The notes under the pieces are model-generated. The model made no database searches. It saw nothing but the letters and a program-made list of their open reading frames with translations, and was not told where the DNA came from. 64,000 nt of DNA, from positions 682,001 to 746,000 of the forward strand of contig NZ_JARUND010000002.1 of NCBI RefSeq assembly GCF_036898825.1, written 5' to 3'. Below, one piece after another: positions 33,690 to 42,348 of this stretch. The stretch is from Streptomyces sp. B21-083. Its GTDB lineage: Bacteria; Actinomycetota; Actinomycetes; Streptomycetales; Streptomycetaceae. Made by a program: the position numbers and the translations under genes. Within the stretch, counting starts at the first letter, position 1; every line of letters starts with the position of its first letter.

Positions 33690-33730
33690 TCGTGGCTTGT
33701 CGCGCAGTTCCCCGCGCCCCTATTACGGGG
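33690..33730. repeat. Dispersed Streptomyces intergenic repeat
   Basis: The segment cgtggcttgtcgcgcag followed by ttccccgcgcccctattacggggc matches, from memory, a motif found many times in Streptomyces intergenic DNA (form: tggctggtcgcgcag / ttccccgcgcccctta). It ends in a hairpin (gcgcccc..ggggc) and lies between convergent genes. The last codons and stop of the following GT2 gene are inside it. Confidence 0.6.
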
Positions 33731-34622
33731 CCGGTGTTTTATTTAGGGTGCCCGGGGTTGCCAGGGCCTTTGCCGCCGCTCGGGCTGCTGGGCGGCCCAG
33801 GGCTGCGCGGGAGGTCTCCCGGAGGAGGACGGCTGTGCGGAAGGCCGCCGTGGCGAGGGGGCCGTGGCGTTTGCGGTACAGGCGGACTCGGTTGACGGTG
33901 AGGATGGTCCAGAGGCGGGGCGACACCTGGGAGTCGCCGCCCAGGTGGACGGCCTCGGCTGTCGGCTCCAGCTGAGTGGCGTAGCCCAGGTCCCGCGCGC
34001 GCAGGCAGTACTCGGTCTCCTCCGAGTAGAGGAAGAAGGACTCGTCCCACCGGCCGCAGGCGGCCAGACAGTCCCCCGAGATGGCCATGAGCGCGCCAGT
34101 CGCCCAGTCCGCGCGCGTGGACCGCTGATACGCGGCGGGGTCGGTCACCAGCTCGCTCAGACGCGGGAAGCGTCCGGCGCGGGTGTTTCCGATCAGGGCC
34201 TCGCCGAGCGCCCGGGTCACGCTCGACTCGCGGCGCAGCGAGCGGTGAGGCGTGTCCCTGCCCTCTTCGTACAGAAGCGGTACGGCGATCCCGACACCCT
34301 CACCGAGACTGTCCATCAGGCGTTTGGCGCAGCCCTCCCGCATCCTGATGTCGGGGTTGCAGATGAGCACGGCCTCGTACTCCCCGGCCGCCCCCAGCGC
34401 CGCGTTGACCCCGGCCGCGTACCCGGCGTTGCGGCCGGTCTGGACGACGGTGGCGTCGGGGGCCAGTGTCCGGAGCACCTCGACGGTGTCGTCGGCGGAG
34501 TCGTTGTCGGCGACGACGAGCCGCCAGTCGAGGCCGGCCATGCCGTCGGGAAGCGCGGCGAGGAACCCGGGGAGCACCGAGGCGCTGTTCCAGGTGACGA
34601 CGATGACGGCGACGGGACTCAT
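33723..34622 (-). CDS. GT2 rhamnosyl/galactofuranosyl-type glycosyltransferase
   Basis: The 299-aa enzyme has VAVIVVTWNSASVLPGFLAA at the start, VVADNDSADDT near 36, LICNPDIRMREG near 88 and a late acidic motif WDESFFLYSEETEYCLRARD near 190. This WbbL-like pattern is common for rhamnosyl and related transferases acting on lipid-linked glycans. The stop codon falls within a dispersed repeat, so the C-terminal tail (TPGTLNKTPAP) may be altered from the ancestral one. It follows the Wzz-Wzy fusion gene with a 4-bp overlap. Confidence 0.88.
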   Translation of the reverse strand: MSPVAVIVVTWNSASVLPGFLAALPDGMAGLDWRLVVADNDSADDTVEVLRTLAPDATVVQTGRNAGYAAGVNAALGAAGEYEAVLICNPDIRMREGCAKRLMDSLGEGVGIAVPLLYEEGRDTPHRSLRRESSVTRALGEALIGNTRAGRFPRLSELVTDPAAYQRSTRADWATGALMAISGDCLAACGRWDESFFLYSEETEYCLRARDLGYATQLEPTAEAVHLGGDSQVSPRLWTILTVNRVRLYRKRHGPLATAAFRTAVLLRETSRAALGRPAARAAAKALATPGTLNKTPAP

Positions 34623-36676
34623 CGGGACTCCGCGAGTTGGGGGACCTGGGCCTCGGATGCCTCACGGGGTGCGGGGACCGGGACGGCTTCGTCCGCCGCT
34701 GCCGCTGTCGCCGACTCGGCCGCCTCGCGGCGGATGAAGCCGAGGTAACTGCCGCCTGCGCCCAGGGTCAGGAAGAACATCCCGGCGTACATGGGGAAGC
34801 TGAGCGCGTCGAAGGTGGCGCTGATGACCAGGGCGACCAGCGCCGAGGCGAGGAACGCCTGTCCGAGTTCCCGGTCCGAGTCGTCGCGGGCGAGGCGGCG
34901 GATGGCGCCGCCGGTGTGTATCCCGGTGACGAACAGGGCGACCAGCGCGACGAGCCCCACGAAGCCCATCTCGGCCAGGGTCAGCATGTACTGGTTGTCG
35001 GTGAAGAAGTACAGGTCGGGGGTGAAGGTGCCGAAGCCACGTCCGAACCAGGGGTGTTCGTCGAGATAGGGGACGATCGCGCCGTACTTCACGGTGCGTG
35101 CCTGGGTACTGCTGTCGGAACCGGCGAAGAACGTGGCGAACAGGTTGGTGATGGTGCCGATCAGCCCGGGAATGATCACCTTGAAGCCGGCCACCGAACC
35201 CAGGATGATCCCGATCGCGGCCCAGCGACGACCCGGCTTCCAGCGGGGCACCATCACCAGGATCACGATGGCGGCGCCGATGATGGACGTCCTGGACACC
35301 GTCAGCGGAAGCGCGCCCGCCATGATCGCCACCGGGGCCCAGCGGCGCATCGCGCCCGCGTGACGGCGTACCGGATCGAACGCCTGGTGGACGGCGAAGG
35401 GGACCAGGATGGCCAGCATCCCGCCGAACTCCAGCGGATGGGCCGTGGTGGAGCGCGGGCGGGTGAACGAGCCGCGGTCCATGGCGCTGATCCCCGCGGT
35501 GCTGGACTGCAGGCCGGGGATGTGGATGGAGTCGGCGATGTTGGTCGCCGCGAAGAAGTCGTAGTAGCCGATCAGGGCGACGACCGTGCCCAGGACGACG
35601 AGCCGGCGCATCAGGGTCTCCAGCCGGCCGCGCTCCTGGATGCCGGCCGAGGCCAGCACCACCAGCGCCACCCACACGCCGAGTCCGATGAGCCCCCGGT
35701 CGGCCCCGAGGACCTCCTCGTGCGAGCTGTCGCGGCCGGCGTCCGCGAGGTACGACAGCAGCACGGCCACGGCGAGCAGGCACATCGCCACGCGCGGCAG
35801 CCTGGTGCCCTCGGCGGGCCGGATCCGGCCGCCGAGCCAGGTCGCGAGATACCAGAGAAGTCCCAGCAGGGCGAAGACGTTGGCCGGGGTGCCGACGCCC
35901 CCGAGCGCCGGCAGGGTGAGGTTGGACGGGACGAAGAAGGCCAGCACCAGATAGCCGGTGAGGATCGTCGTGGCGTCCAGCTTCCGCACCAGCAGGCCTC
36001 TGGGCGCCCGCTCGGGGGGCTGGGCGCGATGGCGCCGGGGCACGTAGCCGGCCGTGGCGCGACCGCGTCGGCGGACCACCGCGACGCCCTCGGCCAGGAT
36101 GGACAGCAGGAACGCGCTGACCATCCCGACGATGAGCACCGACGCGATGTTCTGGTAGCGGGCCTTCGACTGCGAGACCGGTGTCTGCGGCAGCACGACC
36201 GGCGCGGCCTGCACGGAGTACTTCGCCGGCACCTTGGAGGCGGCCTGGAGGGCCTTCAGCTGCTCCCCGGTGAACCTGGTGAGGGTGGTGGTCTCCCGCA
36301 GCACCTTCGCCCGGTCGGTGCCGGTGACGCCCAGGGTGAGCAGCGGGCTGTCGGCCTCGGGCGCGAAGCCGACCGTGTACCGGTCGGTGACGCCCCGGGA
36401 GTGCAGTTCCTTGGCCGAGTCGCTCGACTGGAGTGTCCTGATGAGCACGTCGGCCGTGACGACCAGCGTGCCGCCCGCGTTCGATATGGGGTTGCCGAAG
36501 GTGGGTGCCAGATCGGCGACCGCCGTGGAGTCGAGCAGCGTGACGGAACTCTGCGACTCGTAGGACACCGGGATGGTCCGGTACAGATAGCCGCCCGCGA
36601 AAAGACTGAGCAGGGTGAGGGGCACCATGAAGTACCAACGCCTGCACATGATCGCCCAGATGTCGCCAAGGCTCAT
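34619..36676 (-). CDS. Wzz-Wzy fusion: chain-length domain joined to O-antigen ligase/polymerase
   Basis: The 685-aa membrane protein combines two functions. Residues 1-205 follow the Wzz plan: MCRRWYFMVPLTLLSLFAGG as TM1, an outer domain with SYESQSSVTLLDSTAVADLA, and TM2 near 175-197. Residues about 235-660 hold some ten further helices with a large loop containing HPLEFGGMLAILVPFA, WFGRGFGTFTPDLYFFTDNQ and YMLTLAEMGFVG. These last phrases are typical of the O-antigen ligase/Wzy family. Wzz and Wzy are normally separate, interacting proteins. Start ATG at 36676 is preferred over an upstream in-frame start because it begins the conserved MSLGDIWAIM. Confidence 0.85.
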   Translation of the reverse strand: MSLGDIWAIMCRRWYFMVPLTLLSLFAGGYLYRTIPVSYESQSSVTLLDSTAVADLAPTFGNPISNAGGTLVVTADVLIRTLQSSDSAKELHSRGVTDRYTVGFAPEADSPLLTLGVTGTDRAKVLRETTTLTRFTGEQLKALQAASKVPAKYSVQAAPVVLPQTPVSQSKARYQNIASVLIVGMVSAFLLSILAEGVAVVRRRGRATAGYVPRRHRAQPPERAPRGLLVRKLDATTILTGYLVLAFFVPSNLTLPALGGVGTPANVFALLGLLWYLATWLGGRIRPAEGTRLPRVAMCLLAVAVLLSYLADAGRDSSHEEVLGADRGLIGLGVWVALVVLASAGIQERGRLETLMRRLVVLGTVVALIGYYDFFAATNIADSIHIPGLQSSTAGISAMDRGSFTRPRSTTAHPLEFGGMLAILVPFAVHQAFDPVRRHAGAMRRWAPVAIMAGALPLTVSRTSIIGAAIVILVMVPRWKPGRRWAAIGIILGSVAGFKVIIPGLIGTITNLFATFFAGSDSSTQARTVKYGAIVPYLDEHPWFGRGFGTFTPDLYFFTDNQYMLTLAEMGFVGLVALVALFVTGIHTGGAIRRLARDDSDRELGQAFLASALVALVISATFDALSFPMYAGMFFLTLGAGGSYLGFIRREAAESATAAAADEAVPVPAPREASEAQVPQLAESR

Positions 36677-36801
36677 GACTTCTCCCCCAGGCCCCGTGCC
36701 GCGTGACCGGACGTCCGGGCTTCGGCCAAGCATAGGCCTCGTGATCTGGTGGCGATCCGCCCCCGCGCCTGCGAGGATCGGTGCCGACGGAAGGAATCCC
36801 C

Positions 36802-37473
36802 GTGTCGCCCCGTGACGTCGCCGAAGCGCTGCTCCGCCGCTGGTACGTGCTTGTTCTCGCGCTTTTGCTGACGGCAGCCGGGGCCTACCCGGTGATCCGT
36901 CCGGCCCCGCAGTACCTGAGTTCGGCGGTCGTGGTCCTCAAACCGCCGGTGACGGGGAACCAGCCGAACCAGCTGACCAATCTCCAACCGCCGCTCGCCA
37001 CCCTCTCGTACGGTGTCATCCAGCAGCTCGAATCGCCCGCCGGGCGGGGGGAACTGAGCTCTGCGGGCGTCCACGGGACGTACCAGCTGATCCCGCGCAA
37101 CAGCGGCACCAGCGCGACGCCCGCCTATCTGATCCCCTCGTTGCAGGTTCAGGCGCGGGCGGCCGACCCGGCCGAGGCCGACACGGCGGTCCGCCGGATC
37201 ATCGCCGTCTACGCCGGGCATGTGGCGGACGTCCAGGAGGCGCAGGGGATCTCGGCCGGTGCGCGGATCAACGCCTCTGTCCTGGTCGCCCCGAGCGCGG
37301 CCCAGGTGCTCGGCACCAAGAGCCGCGCGCTGGCCGGCACCGTCCTGCTGGGTGCGACGGCCGCGCTCCTGAGCGCGCTGTGGTTCGACCAGTACGCGCT
37401 GCGCCGCAGGAGCAGGAAGGGCACCTCGCCGGATCCGCGTCAGCACCCCGGCGGGATTCCGGTGACGGGCTGA
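36802..37473 (+). CDS. Small Wzz-like membrane protein
   Basis: The 223-aa protein has TM1 (VLVLALLLTAAGAYPVI, about 16-32), an outer domain and TM2 (about 178-196, ALAGTVLLGATAALLSALWF) with a short basic tail. The GTG at 36802 follows GGAAGGA by 6 bp; another GTG 21 bp upstream lacks a ribosome site. It is the third Wzz-like domain in the locus and lies divergently from the fusion gene across a 125-bp promoter region. It may modulate the same polymerase or a second glycan. Confidence 0.75.
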   Translation: MSPRDVAEALLRRWYVLVLALLLTAAGAYPVIRPAPQYLSSAVVVLKPPVTGNQPNQLTNLQPPLATLSYGVIQQLESPAGRGELSSAGVHGTYQLIPRNSGTSATPAYLIPSLQVQARAADPAEADTAVRRIIAVYAGHVADVQEAQGISAGARINASVLVAPSAAQVLGTKSRALAGTVLLGATAALLSALWFDQYALRRRSRKGTSPDPRQHPGGIPVTG

Positions 37474-37538
37474 GCCCCGAAGCGGGCGCAGGGCGTCTCG
37501 GCACCGGTCGGTCACGGTCTTCGCACTGAACGGGAGCA

Positions 37539-38585
37539 TCAGATGCCGCGGCGCTTCCACGACTCCCACCACAGCCACTCCCGCCCGCGTTCGGCCACTG
37601 CCGACCACACGAGCGGTTGCAGATAGGGCATCGTCTTCGCTCCGATCCGCTGTCTGAGCCGCAGCGCGCGGTACTCGGACAGCGCCTCGTACTCCGGGAG
37701 GCACTCCCCGGCGAAGGCCACGAGTTCGTCGACCGGGACGACCTCGGTGCGTCCCCGGTCGTAGGCGCGGTAGGCGCGGCGTAGTGCGAAGCGGGCGAGG
37801 CGGGTGTGCACGGCCTCCGCGAGCCGGTCGGCCTGGGGCAGCAGGTCGGCGCACTTGTCGAGTACGGAGTCGTAGGCGACGAGGCGTTGGCGCAGGTCGT
37901 CGAGCTGGCCGCCGAAGTCGGTGGTGGACATGTTGTTGCCGTGGACGCGGTAGAAGGCCTGGTCGGCCCCCCGTACGTAGCCGACGTCGGCGCGGGCGGC
38001 GAGGCGCATCCACATCTCGATGTCGCCGGCGTGGGGAAGCGTGGGGTCGTAGCCGCCCACCTCGCGCTGCAGGCCGGTGCGGACGACGACCTCGGGTGAG
38101 GTGATGCAGCCGGTGCCTTCGCGGAACCGGCGGTCCAGCCACCAGTGTCCGGGGTAGACGGTCGAACCGGTGCCGCTCGTACGGGCCTTGGGCAGCGGGC
38201 CGCCGTGCTGGAAGCGCAGGGGGCGGCCGTAGGCGAACCCCGCCTCCGGGTGGGCGTCGAGCAGGGCGGCCGCGCGCACCAGGGCGCCGGGGACCAGCCG
38301 GTCGTCGGCGGAGAGAAGTGCGACGTAGTCACCGTCCGCCCATTCGAGGAGGCCCTCGTTGTAGGTGGCGATGTGTCCCTTGTTGGTTTCGTGGACGCGG
38401 ACCTGGATGCGTGAGTCGGCGGCGGCCAGTTTGAGCGCGGTCTCCGCCGAGTCGTCGGGAGAGGCGTCGTCGATGATGAGTACCCGGACGTCAACGCCGT
38501 CCTGCTCGTCCAGGACGCTGCTCACGCAGTCGGCGAGGAAATGGCCGTACTTGTAGCACGGGATCACGACACTGACGGTGCTCAT
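37539..38585 (-). CDS. GT2-family glycosyltransferase
   Basis: The 348-aa enzyme has VSVVIPCYKYGHFLADCVSS at 4-23, VRVLIIDDASPDDSAE near 33, and the DxD-like DGDYVALLSADDRLVPGAL near 88 with DIEMWMRLAARADVGYV near 195. A C-terminal extension of about 100 aa contains several basic helices. Convergent with the small Wzz gene. Probable addition of one residue to the repeat unit; donor unknown. Confidence 0.88.
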   Translation of the reverse strand: MSTVSVVIPCYKYGHFLADCVSSVLDEQDGVDVRVLIIDDASPDDSAETALKLAAADSRIQVRVHETNKGHIATYNEGLLEWADGDYVALLSADDRLVPGALVRAAALLDAHPEAGFAYGRPLRFQHGGPLPKARTSGTGSTVYPGHWWLDRRFREGTGCITSPEVVVRTGLQREVGGYDPTLPHAGDIEMWMRLAARADVGYVRGADQAFYRVHGNNMSTTDFGGQLDDLRQRLVAYDSVLDKCADLLPQADRLAEAVHTRLARFALRRAYRAYDRGRTEVVPVDELVAFAGECLPEYEALSEYRALRLRQRIGAKTMPYLQPLVWSAVAERGREWLWWESWKRRGI

Positions 38586-38609
38586 CGGTTGGGAAAGCCA
38601 ATCCCCGGC

Positions 38610-38641
38610 GGTGGCCTCCCGCGAGTGTGCGGGAGGCCACC
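38610..38641 (-). terminator. Terminator after the large secreted DMFA-like gene
   Basis: A perfect 13-bp stem ggtggcctcccgc (38610-38622) / gcgggaggccacc (38629-38641) with a 6-nt loop. It follows the stop of the leftward 38661-42272 gene and precedes the GT2 start, so it separates two leftward transcripts. Confidence 0.8.
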
Positions 38642-38660
38642 GACAGTGGGTTGTGGTCGG

Positions 38661-41600
38661 TCAGTTCTTCTTGCGGACGGTCTTGCTGGTGAGGGTCCAG
38701 ACCCGGGCCGTCACCGTGTGGTGCTGCTTGTCCCGGGCCGTGACCGTGATCCTGAACCGGGTGCCGTCAGGCAGCGGGGAGGACAGATGGACGGACACCT
38801 TGTGGGTGGCCCGGTTGTAGGAGAGGACGGCCTTGACCTTGAGCTTCCCGGCGGCCGCTGCCTTCGCGCCCGGCAGGACGGTCACTGTCGCCTTCACCGT
38901 GGACAGCTTGGCCGTGCTGGGCAGGGAGGCGACCAGCGCGTTGTCCGCGTCCGCGGTGTGTGCCAGCGAGGAGCTGGTCACCTCCGAGGAGGACGTGCCC
39001 GACGTCAGCGACGCGGACGGGTCGTCGGCGGTGAAGACGGGGCCGACCCAGTAGTTCGCGGATCCGTAGGAGCCGTTGGGGAAGGCCACGTCACTGCCGT
39101 ACCGGTACAGCCCGTTGTGGGCCGTGCTGATGTCGGCGGTGGCGGTCAGCGGGTAGGACTTGTGGGCCGACGCGAAGTAGCCGCCGTCCACCGCGTAGTT
39201 GCCGTTGGGTGCGTGGTAGGAGACGACGTACGCCGTGTCGGCGCTGATGGCGACCGGGGTCGCGAACGTCATCGTCTGCCAGCCGGTGGCGGACTCGGTG
39301 GTGAAGGTGCCGGAGGCGAGGAGCGTGCCGTCGGCGGACCAGAGGCTGCCGGTGTGGGTGCCGGTGTTCGTGGCGCCCTTGTAGAAGGTGACGCCGGTGA
39401 CCCAGCCGCTCGCCGAGGACTGGAACCTGGTGCCCAGTTCGAGGGAGTTGGGGTCGTCGGTGACGGCCGTCCTGGCCGGCACGGTGCTGGTGTTCCACAG
39501 CGTGCAGGGGCAGGTCACCGCGGGCGGCGTGGAGCTGGTGGTGAACGACCACGTCACCGGGGCCGTCATGGCGTTGCCCCACAGGTCCTCGGCCTGGACG
39601 GACGCGGTGTACGTGGTGTGCAGTTCCAGTTCCGTCGACGGGGTGAAGGTCGCCTTGTTCGACGCGGGGAGCGTGTTGGTGCCCGGCACGGTGTTGCCGT
39701 TCGCGTCCTTCAAGGTGAACGTCAGCGTGTCGGCGTCGATGGCGTGGTCGAAGACGGCCGACACCGGCGCCGTGATCGACGCGCCGGTCGCCCCCGACGT
39801 CGGTGAGGTCGAGGTGACGACGGGCGGGGTCGTACTGGCCGACGCGGTGTCCAGCACCACGTCCACCCAGTAGTTGCTGCCCGAGGACGCCGAGGACGGG
39901 AAGGCGCTGGTCGAGCTGTAGCGGTAGACGCCGTTGCCGCCGTCGGTACCGGACTGGAGCGCGGTGAGCGGGGCCAGGCCGGCCGCGCTGCCGGAGAAGT
40001 AGCCGCCGTCGTAGGAGTATCCGCCGTTCGGGGCGAAGTACGAGGCGACGTAGGTGGTGTTGGCCTTGACGGTCACCGGGGTGGCGAAGTTCAGCTGCTG
40101 CCAGCCGGAGGCCGTCTCGTTGGTGAAGGTGCCGGTGGCCAGGCGGGTGCCGGAGGCGCTCCACAGGCTGCCGGTGTGGGTGCCGGTGTTGGCGGGTGAC
40201 TTGTAGAAGCGGACGCCGGTGATCGAACCGGCCACCGTGGTACGGATCTTGACCCCGAGCTCCAGCGGACCGGCGTCACCCGCGTTGAGGGTGCCGGGCA
40301 CGGCCGTGGCGGGCCAGACGGTGCAGGGGCAGGCCTGGGGGCCGACGGTCACCGGGCGGGTGGTGACGGCGCCGATGTTGACGCTGTCATCGACCGCGCG
40401 GACCTTGATGGAGGCGGCGCCCGGGGCTGTCGGCGTCCAGCTGTAGCTCCAGGACGTCAGTCCGGTGGCCGCGTTCCAGGTCGTCCCGCCGTCGGTGGAC
40501 ACCTCGACACGGGCCACCACACCCCCACCGGAGTCGGTGGCGGTGCCACTGATGGTGACCGGCTTCAGCGCCGGGACGGTGACCCCGGAGGCCGGGCTGG
40601 TCACGGTGATGGCCGGGCCGGTGGTGTCGGTGGTCGCCGTGGCGCTGACGAGGTTGCTCTGCAGGGTCAGCGGCTGGACGCCCATGTCGGCGAGGATGTT
40701 CACCGTCGCCTGCTGCATACGGGTGTCCTCGGTGACCACCGCGTCATCGGGGTTGTACGTGGGGAGGTTGGTGAGACCCCACGACCACTGCACGGTCCCC
40801 GACCCGAACACCAGGGCACCGGAGTCCTGGTCGCGGAACTCGACGAGACTGTGCGTCGCCGTGCCGTTGCCGTACATGTTGCCCCAGTCGAGGCGGTACT
40901 TGCCGTCGTTGATGTCCACTGTCGTGGACGACACGTTGATCGCTCCGGCGGGTCTGGTGCTGTTGACGATGTCGCTGTCCCACTCGTAGCCGAGGGTGCC
41001 GGTCGGGAAGGTGGCGGTCTGGCTCGCTGTGAGGTTGGCGATGGAGGTGTTGCGCCAGATCCGGTTCTTGCCGTACGAGCCGGGGACCGTGATCGCGTCG
41101 TCGCGGGAGCCGTTCACCTGGAACATGGAGCCGGTGAGGATGTTCGGCGGCTGGTAGGTCTGACCGTAGGAGGTGCTGGTCGGGTCCATCCAGGTGCCGG
41201 TCCAGGTGCCGCTGGGGTCGGCGATGCCGTTGCCCTGCGCCATCTTGGTCATCTTGTAGCAGACCAGGGTCCGGTTCGCGGTGCTCGTACCGTCGTTGCT
41301 CGCGGCGAGCCGGGTCTTCCAGAAGACCTCGTTGCCACTGAAGAAGGCCTGCCGGACGCCTGCCTTCCTGGCCGCCAGGACGTTGGAGTACTGGCTCTGC
41401 GTCCAGTACTCGTCGTGCCCGGAGGACAGGTACACCTTGTGCTTCGGCAGCAGGGTGGCGCCGTTGGTCGACACGTCCACGCCCGACAGATAACTGACGT
41501 CGTAGCCGTTGCGCTCCAGCCAGGACAGCATCATGAACTCGGAGCCGTAGATGCCGTTGTCACCGCCTATGTCCAGCGGCCGGTTGTAACTGACCTCGTA

Positions 41601-42272
41601 GGCGCGGCCGTCCGGCGCGGGGCCCGCGCCCCCGTAGAGGTCCTGGCCTCCGTAGTCGTTGTAGGCCTGCCAGGTCTCGTCGCTGGTCTGCACGACGATG
41701 TTGGAGGTGCTGGAGTCCTTGCGCACGACGAACGGGTACGGCATCAAACCGTCGCCGTCGTTCTGCGTCAGGTTCGCGATGTACAGGCCGGACACCGCGT
41801 CGCTGGGCACCGTCCAGTTCACCGTGACGGGCCAGTTGCCGCAGTCGACCAGGCCTGTGCTGCTCTTGGTGGTGCAACTGGCCGGATTGGCGTTCGAGTT
41901 GTAGTTGGCCGGATAGTTCACGGCCACCTGGGCCGCGGTCGAGATCAGACGCGCCCCGTCGCCGCCGTACCAGCCCAGCCGGTAGATCTCCACGTGGTAC
42001 GTGACCGGCGACTGGATCTTGAACTGGACGGTGTCACCGGCCTGGACGCTCTCCTTGGTGGAGAATCCCTTGATGTCACCGTAGGCGTTGGGCGAGTACC
42101 AGTCGGACATGGGGCTGCCCGTCTTGGAGTTCTCGCAGACGACCGGGTTCGAGCCCGTTCCGCACGGATCGGACGCGGCCTGGGCGGAGATGGCCTGCGG
42201 AAGCACCGCCCATATCAATGCTGCTACGACGGCGAGGCGGCCGCCCCGGATCCGTCTGCTCCATCTGTTCAT
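38661..42272 (-). CDS. Large secreted protein: DMFA-beta-like domain, Ig domains and two DUF4082 modules
   Basis: The 1203-aa protein has a Sec signal (about 1-33, ending AISAQAAS). The first 530 residues resemble the C-terminal domain of N,N-dimethylformamidase large subunit (YGDIKGFSTKESVQAGDTVQ, SSGHDEYWTQSQYSNV, AFFSGNEVFWKTRL). An Ig-like domain follows (about 560-640), then DUF4082 (about 642-804, beginning CPCTVWPATAVPG), a Big_5-like Ig domain, and a second DUF4082 (about 924-1080, beginning CPCTLWNTSTVPA). The two DUF4082 copies are close in sequence. It ends the leftward aminosugar operon and probably decorates or modifies the surface polymer. True DMFase activity is unlikely without further evidence. 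Confidence 0.8.
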   Translation of the reverse strand: MNRWSRRIRGGRLAVVAALIWAVLPQAISAQAASDPCGTGSNPVVCENSKTGSPMSDWYSPNAYGDIKGFSTKESVQAGDTVQFKIQSPVTYHVEIYRLGWYGGDGARLISTAAQVAVNYPANYNSNANPASCTTKSSTGLVDCGNWPVTVNWTVPSDAVSGLYIANLTQNDGDGLMPYPFVVRKDSSTSNIVVQTSDETWQAYNDYGGQDLYGGAGPAPDGRAYEVSYNRPLDIGGDNGIYGSEFMMLSWLERNGYDVSYLSGVDVSTNGATLLPKHKVYLSSGHDEYWTQSQYSNVLAARKAGVRQAFFSGNEVFWKTRLAASNDGTSTANRTLVCYKMTKMAQGNGIADPSGTWTGTWMDPTSTSYGQTYQPPNILTGSMFQVNGSRDDAITVPGSYGKNRIWRNTSIANLTASQTATFPTGTLGYEWDSDIVNSTRPAGAINVSSTTVDINDGKYRLDWGNMYGNGTATHSLVEFRDQDSGALVFGSGTVQWSWGLTNLPTYNPDDAVVTEDTRMQQATVNILADMGVQPLTLQSNLVSATATTDTTGPAITVTSPASGVTVPALKPVTISGTATDSGGGVVARVEVSTDGGTTWNAATGLTSWSYSWTPTAPGAASIKVRAVDDSVNIGAVTTRPVTVGPQACPCTVWPATAVPGTLNAGDAGPLELGVKIRTTVAGSITGVRFYKSPANTGTHTGSLWSASGTRLATGTFTNETASGWQQLNFATPVTVKANTTYVASYFAPNGGYSYDGGYFSGSAAGLAPLTALQSGTDGGNGVYRYSSTSAFPSSASSGSNYWVDVVLDTASASTTPPVVTSTSPTSGATGASITAPVSAVFDHAIDADTLTFTLKDANGNTVPGTNTLPASNKATFTPSTELELHTTYTASVQAEDLWGNAMTAPVTWSFTTSSTPPAVTCPCTLWNTSTVPARTAVTDDPNSLELGTRFQSSASGWVTGVTFYKGATNTGTHTGSLWSADGTLLASGTFTTESATGWQTMTFATPVAISADTAYVVSYHAPNGNYAVDGGYFASAHKSYPLTATADISTAHNGLYRYGSDVAFPNGSYGSANYWVGPVFTADDPSASLTSGTSSSEVTSSSLAHTADADNALVASLPSTAKLSTVKATVTVLPGAKAAAAGKLKVKAVLSYNRATHKVSVHLSSPLPDGTRFRITVTARDKQHHTVTARVWTLTSKTVRKKN

Positions 42273-42348
42273 GTGTACCTCTCAGCGGTGCTGTGCTCTG
42301 TGCAGGGCCGACCCAGGGGTCGGGGTGGAGCGGGAGTGTGGGGGCCGA

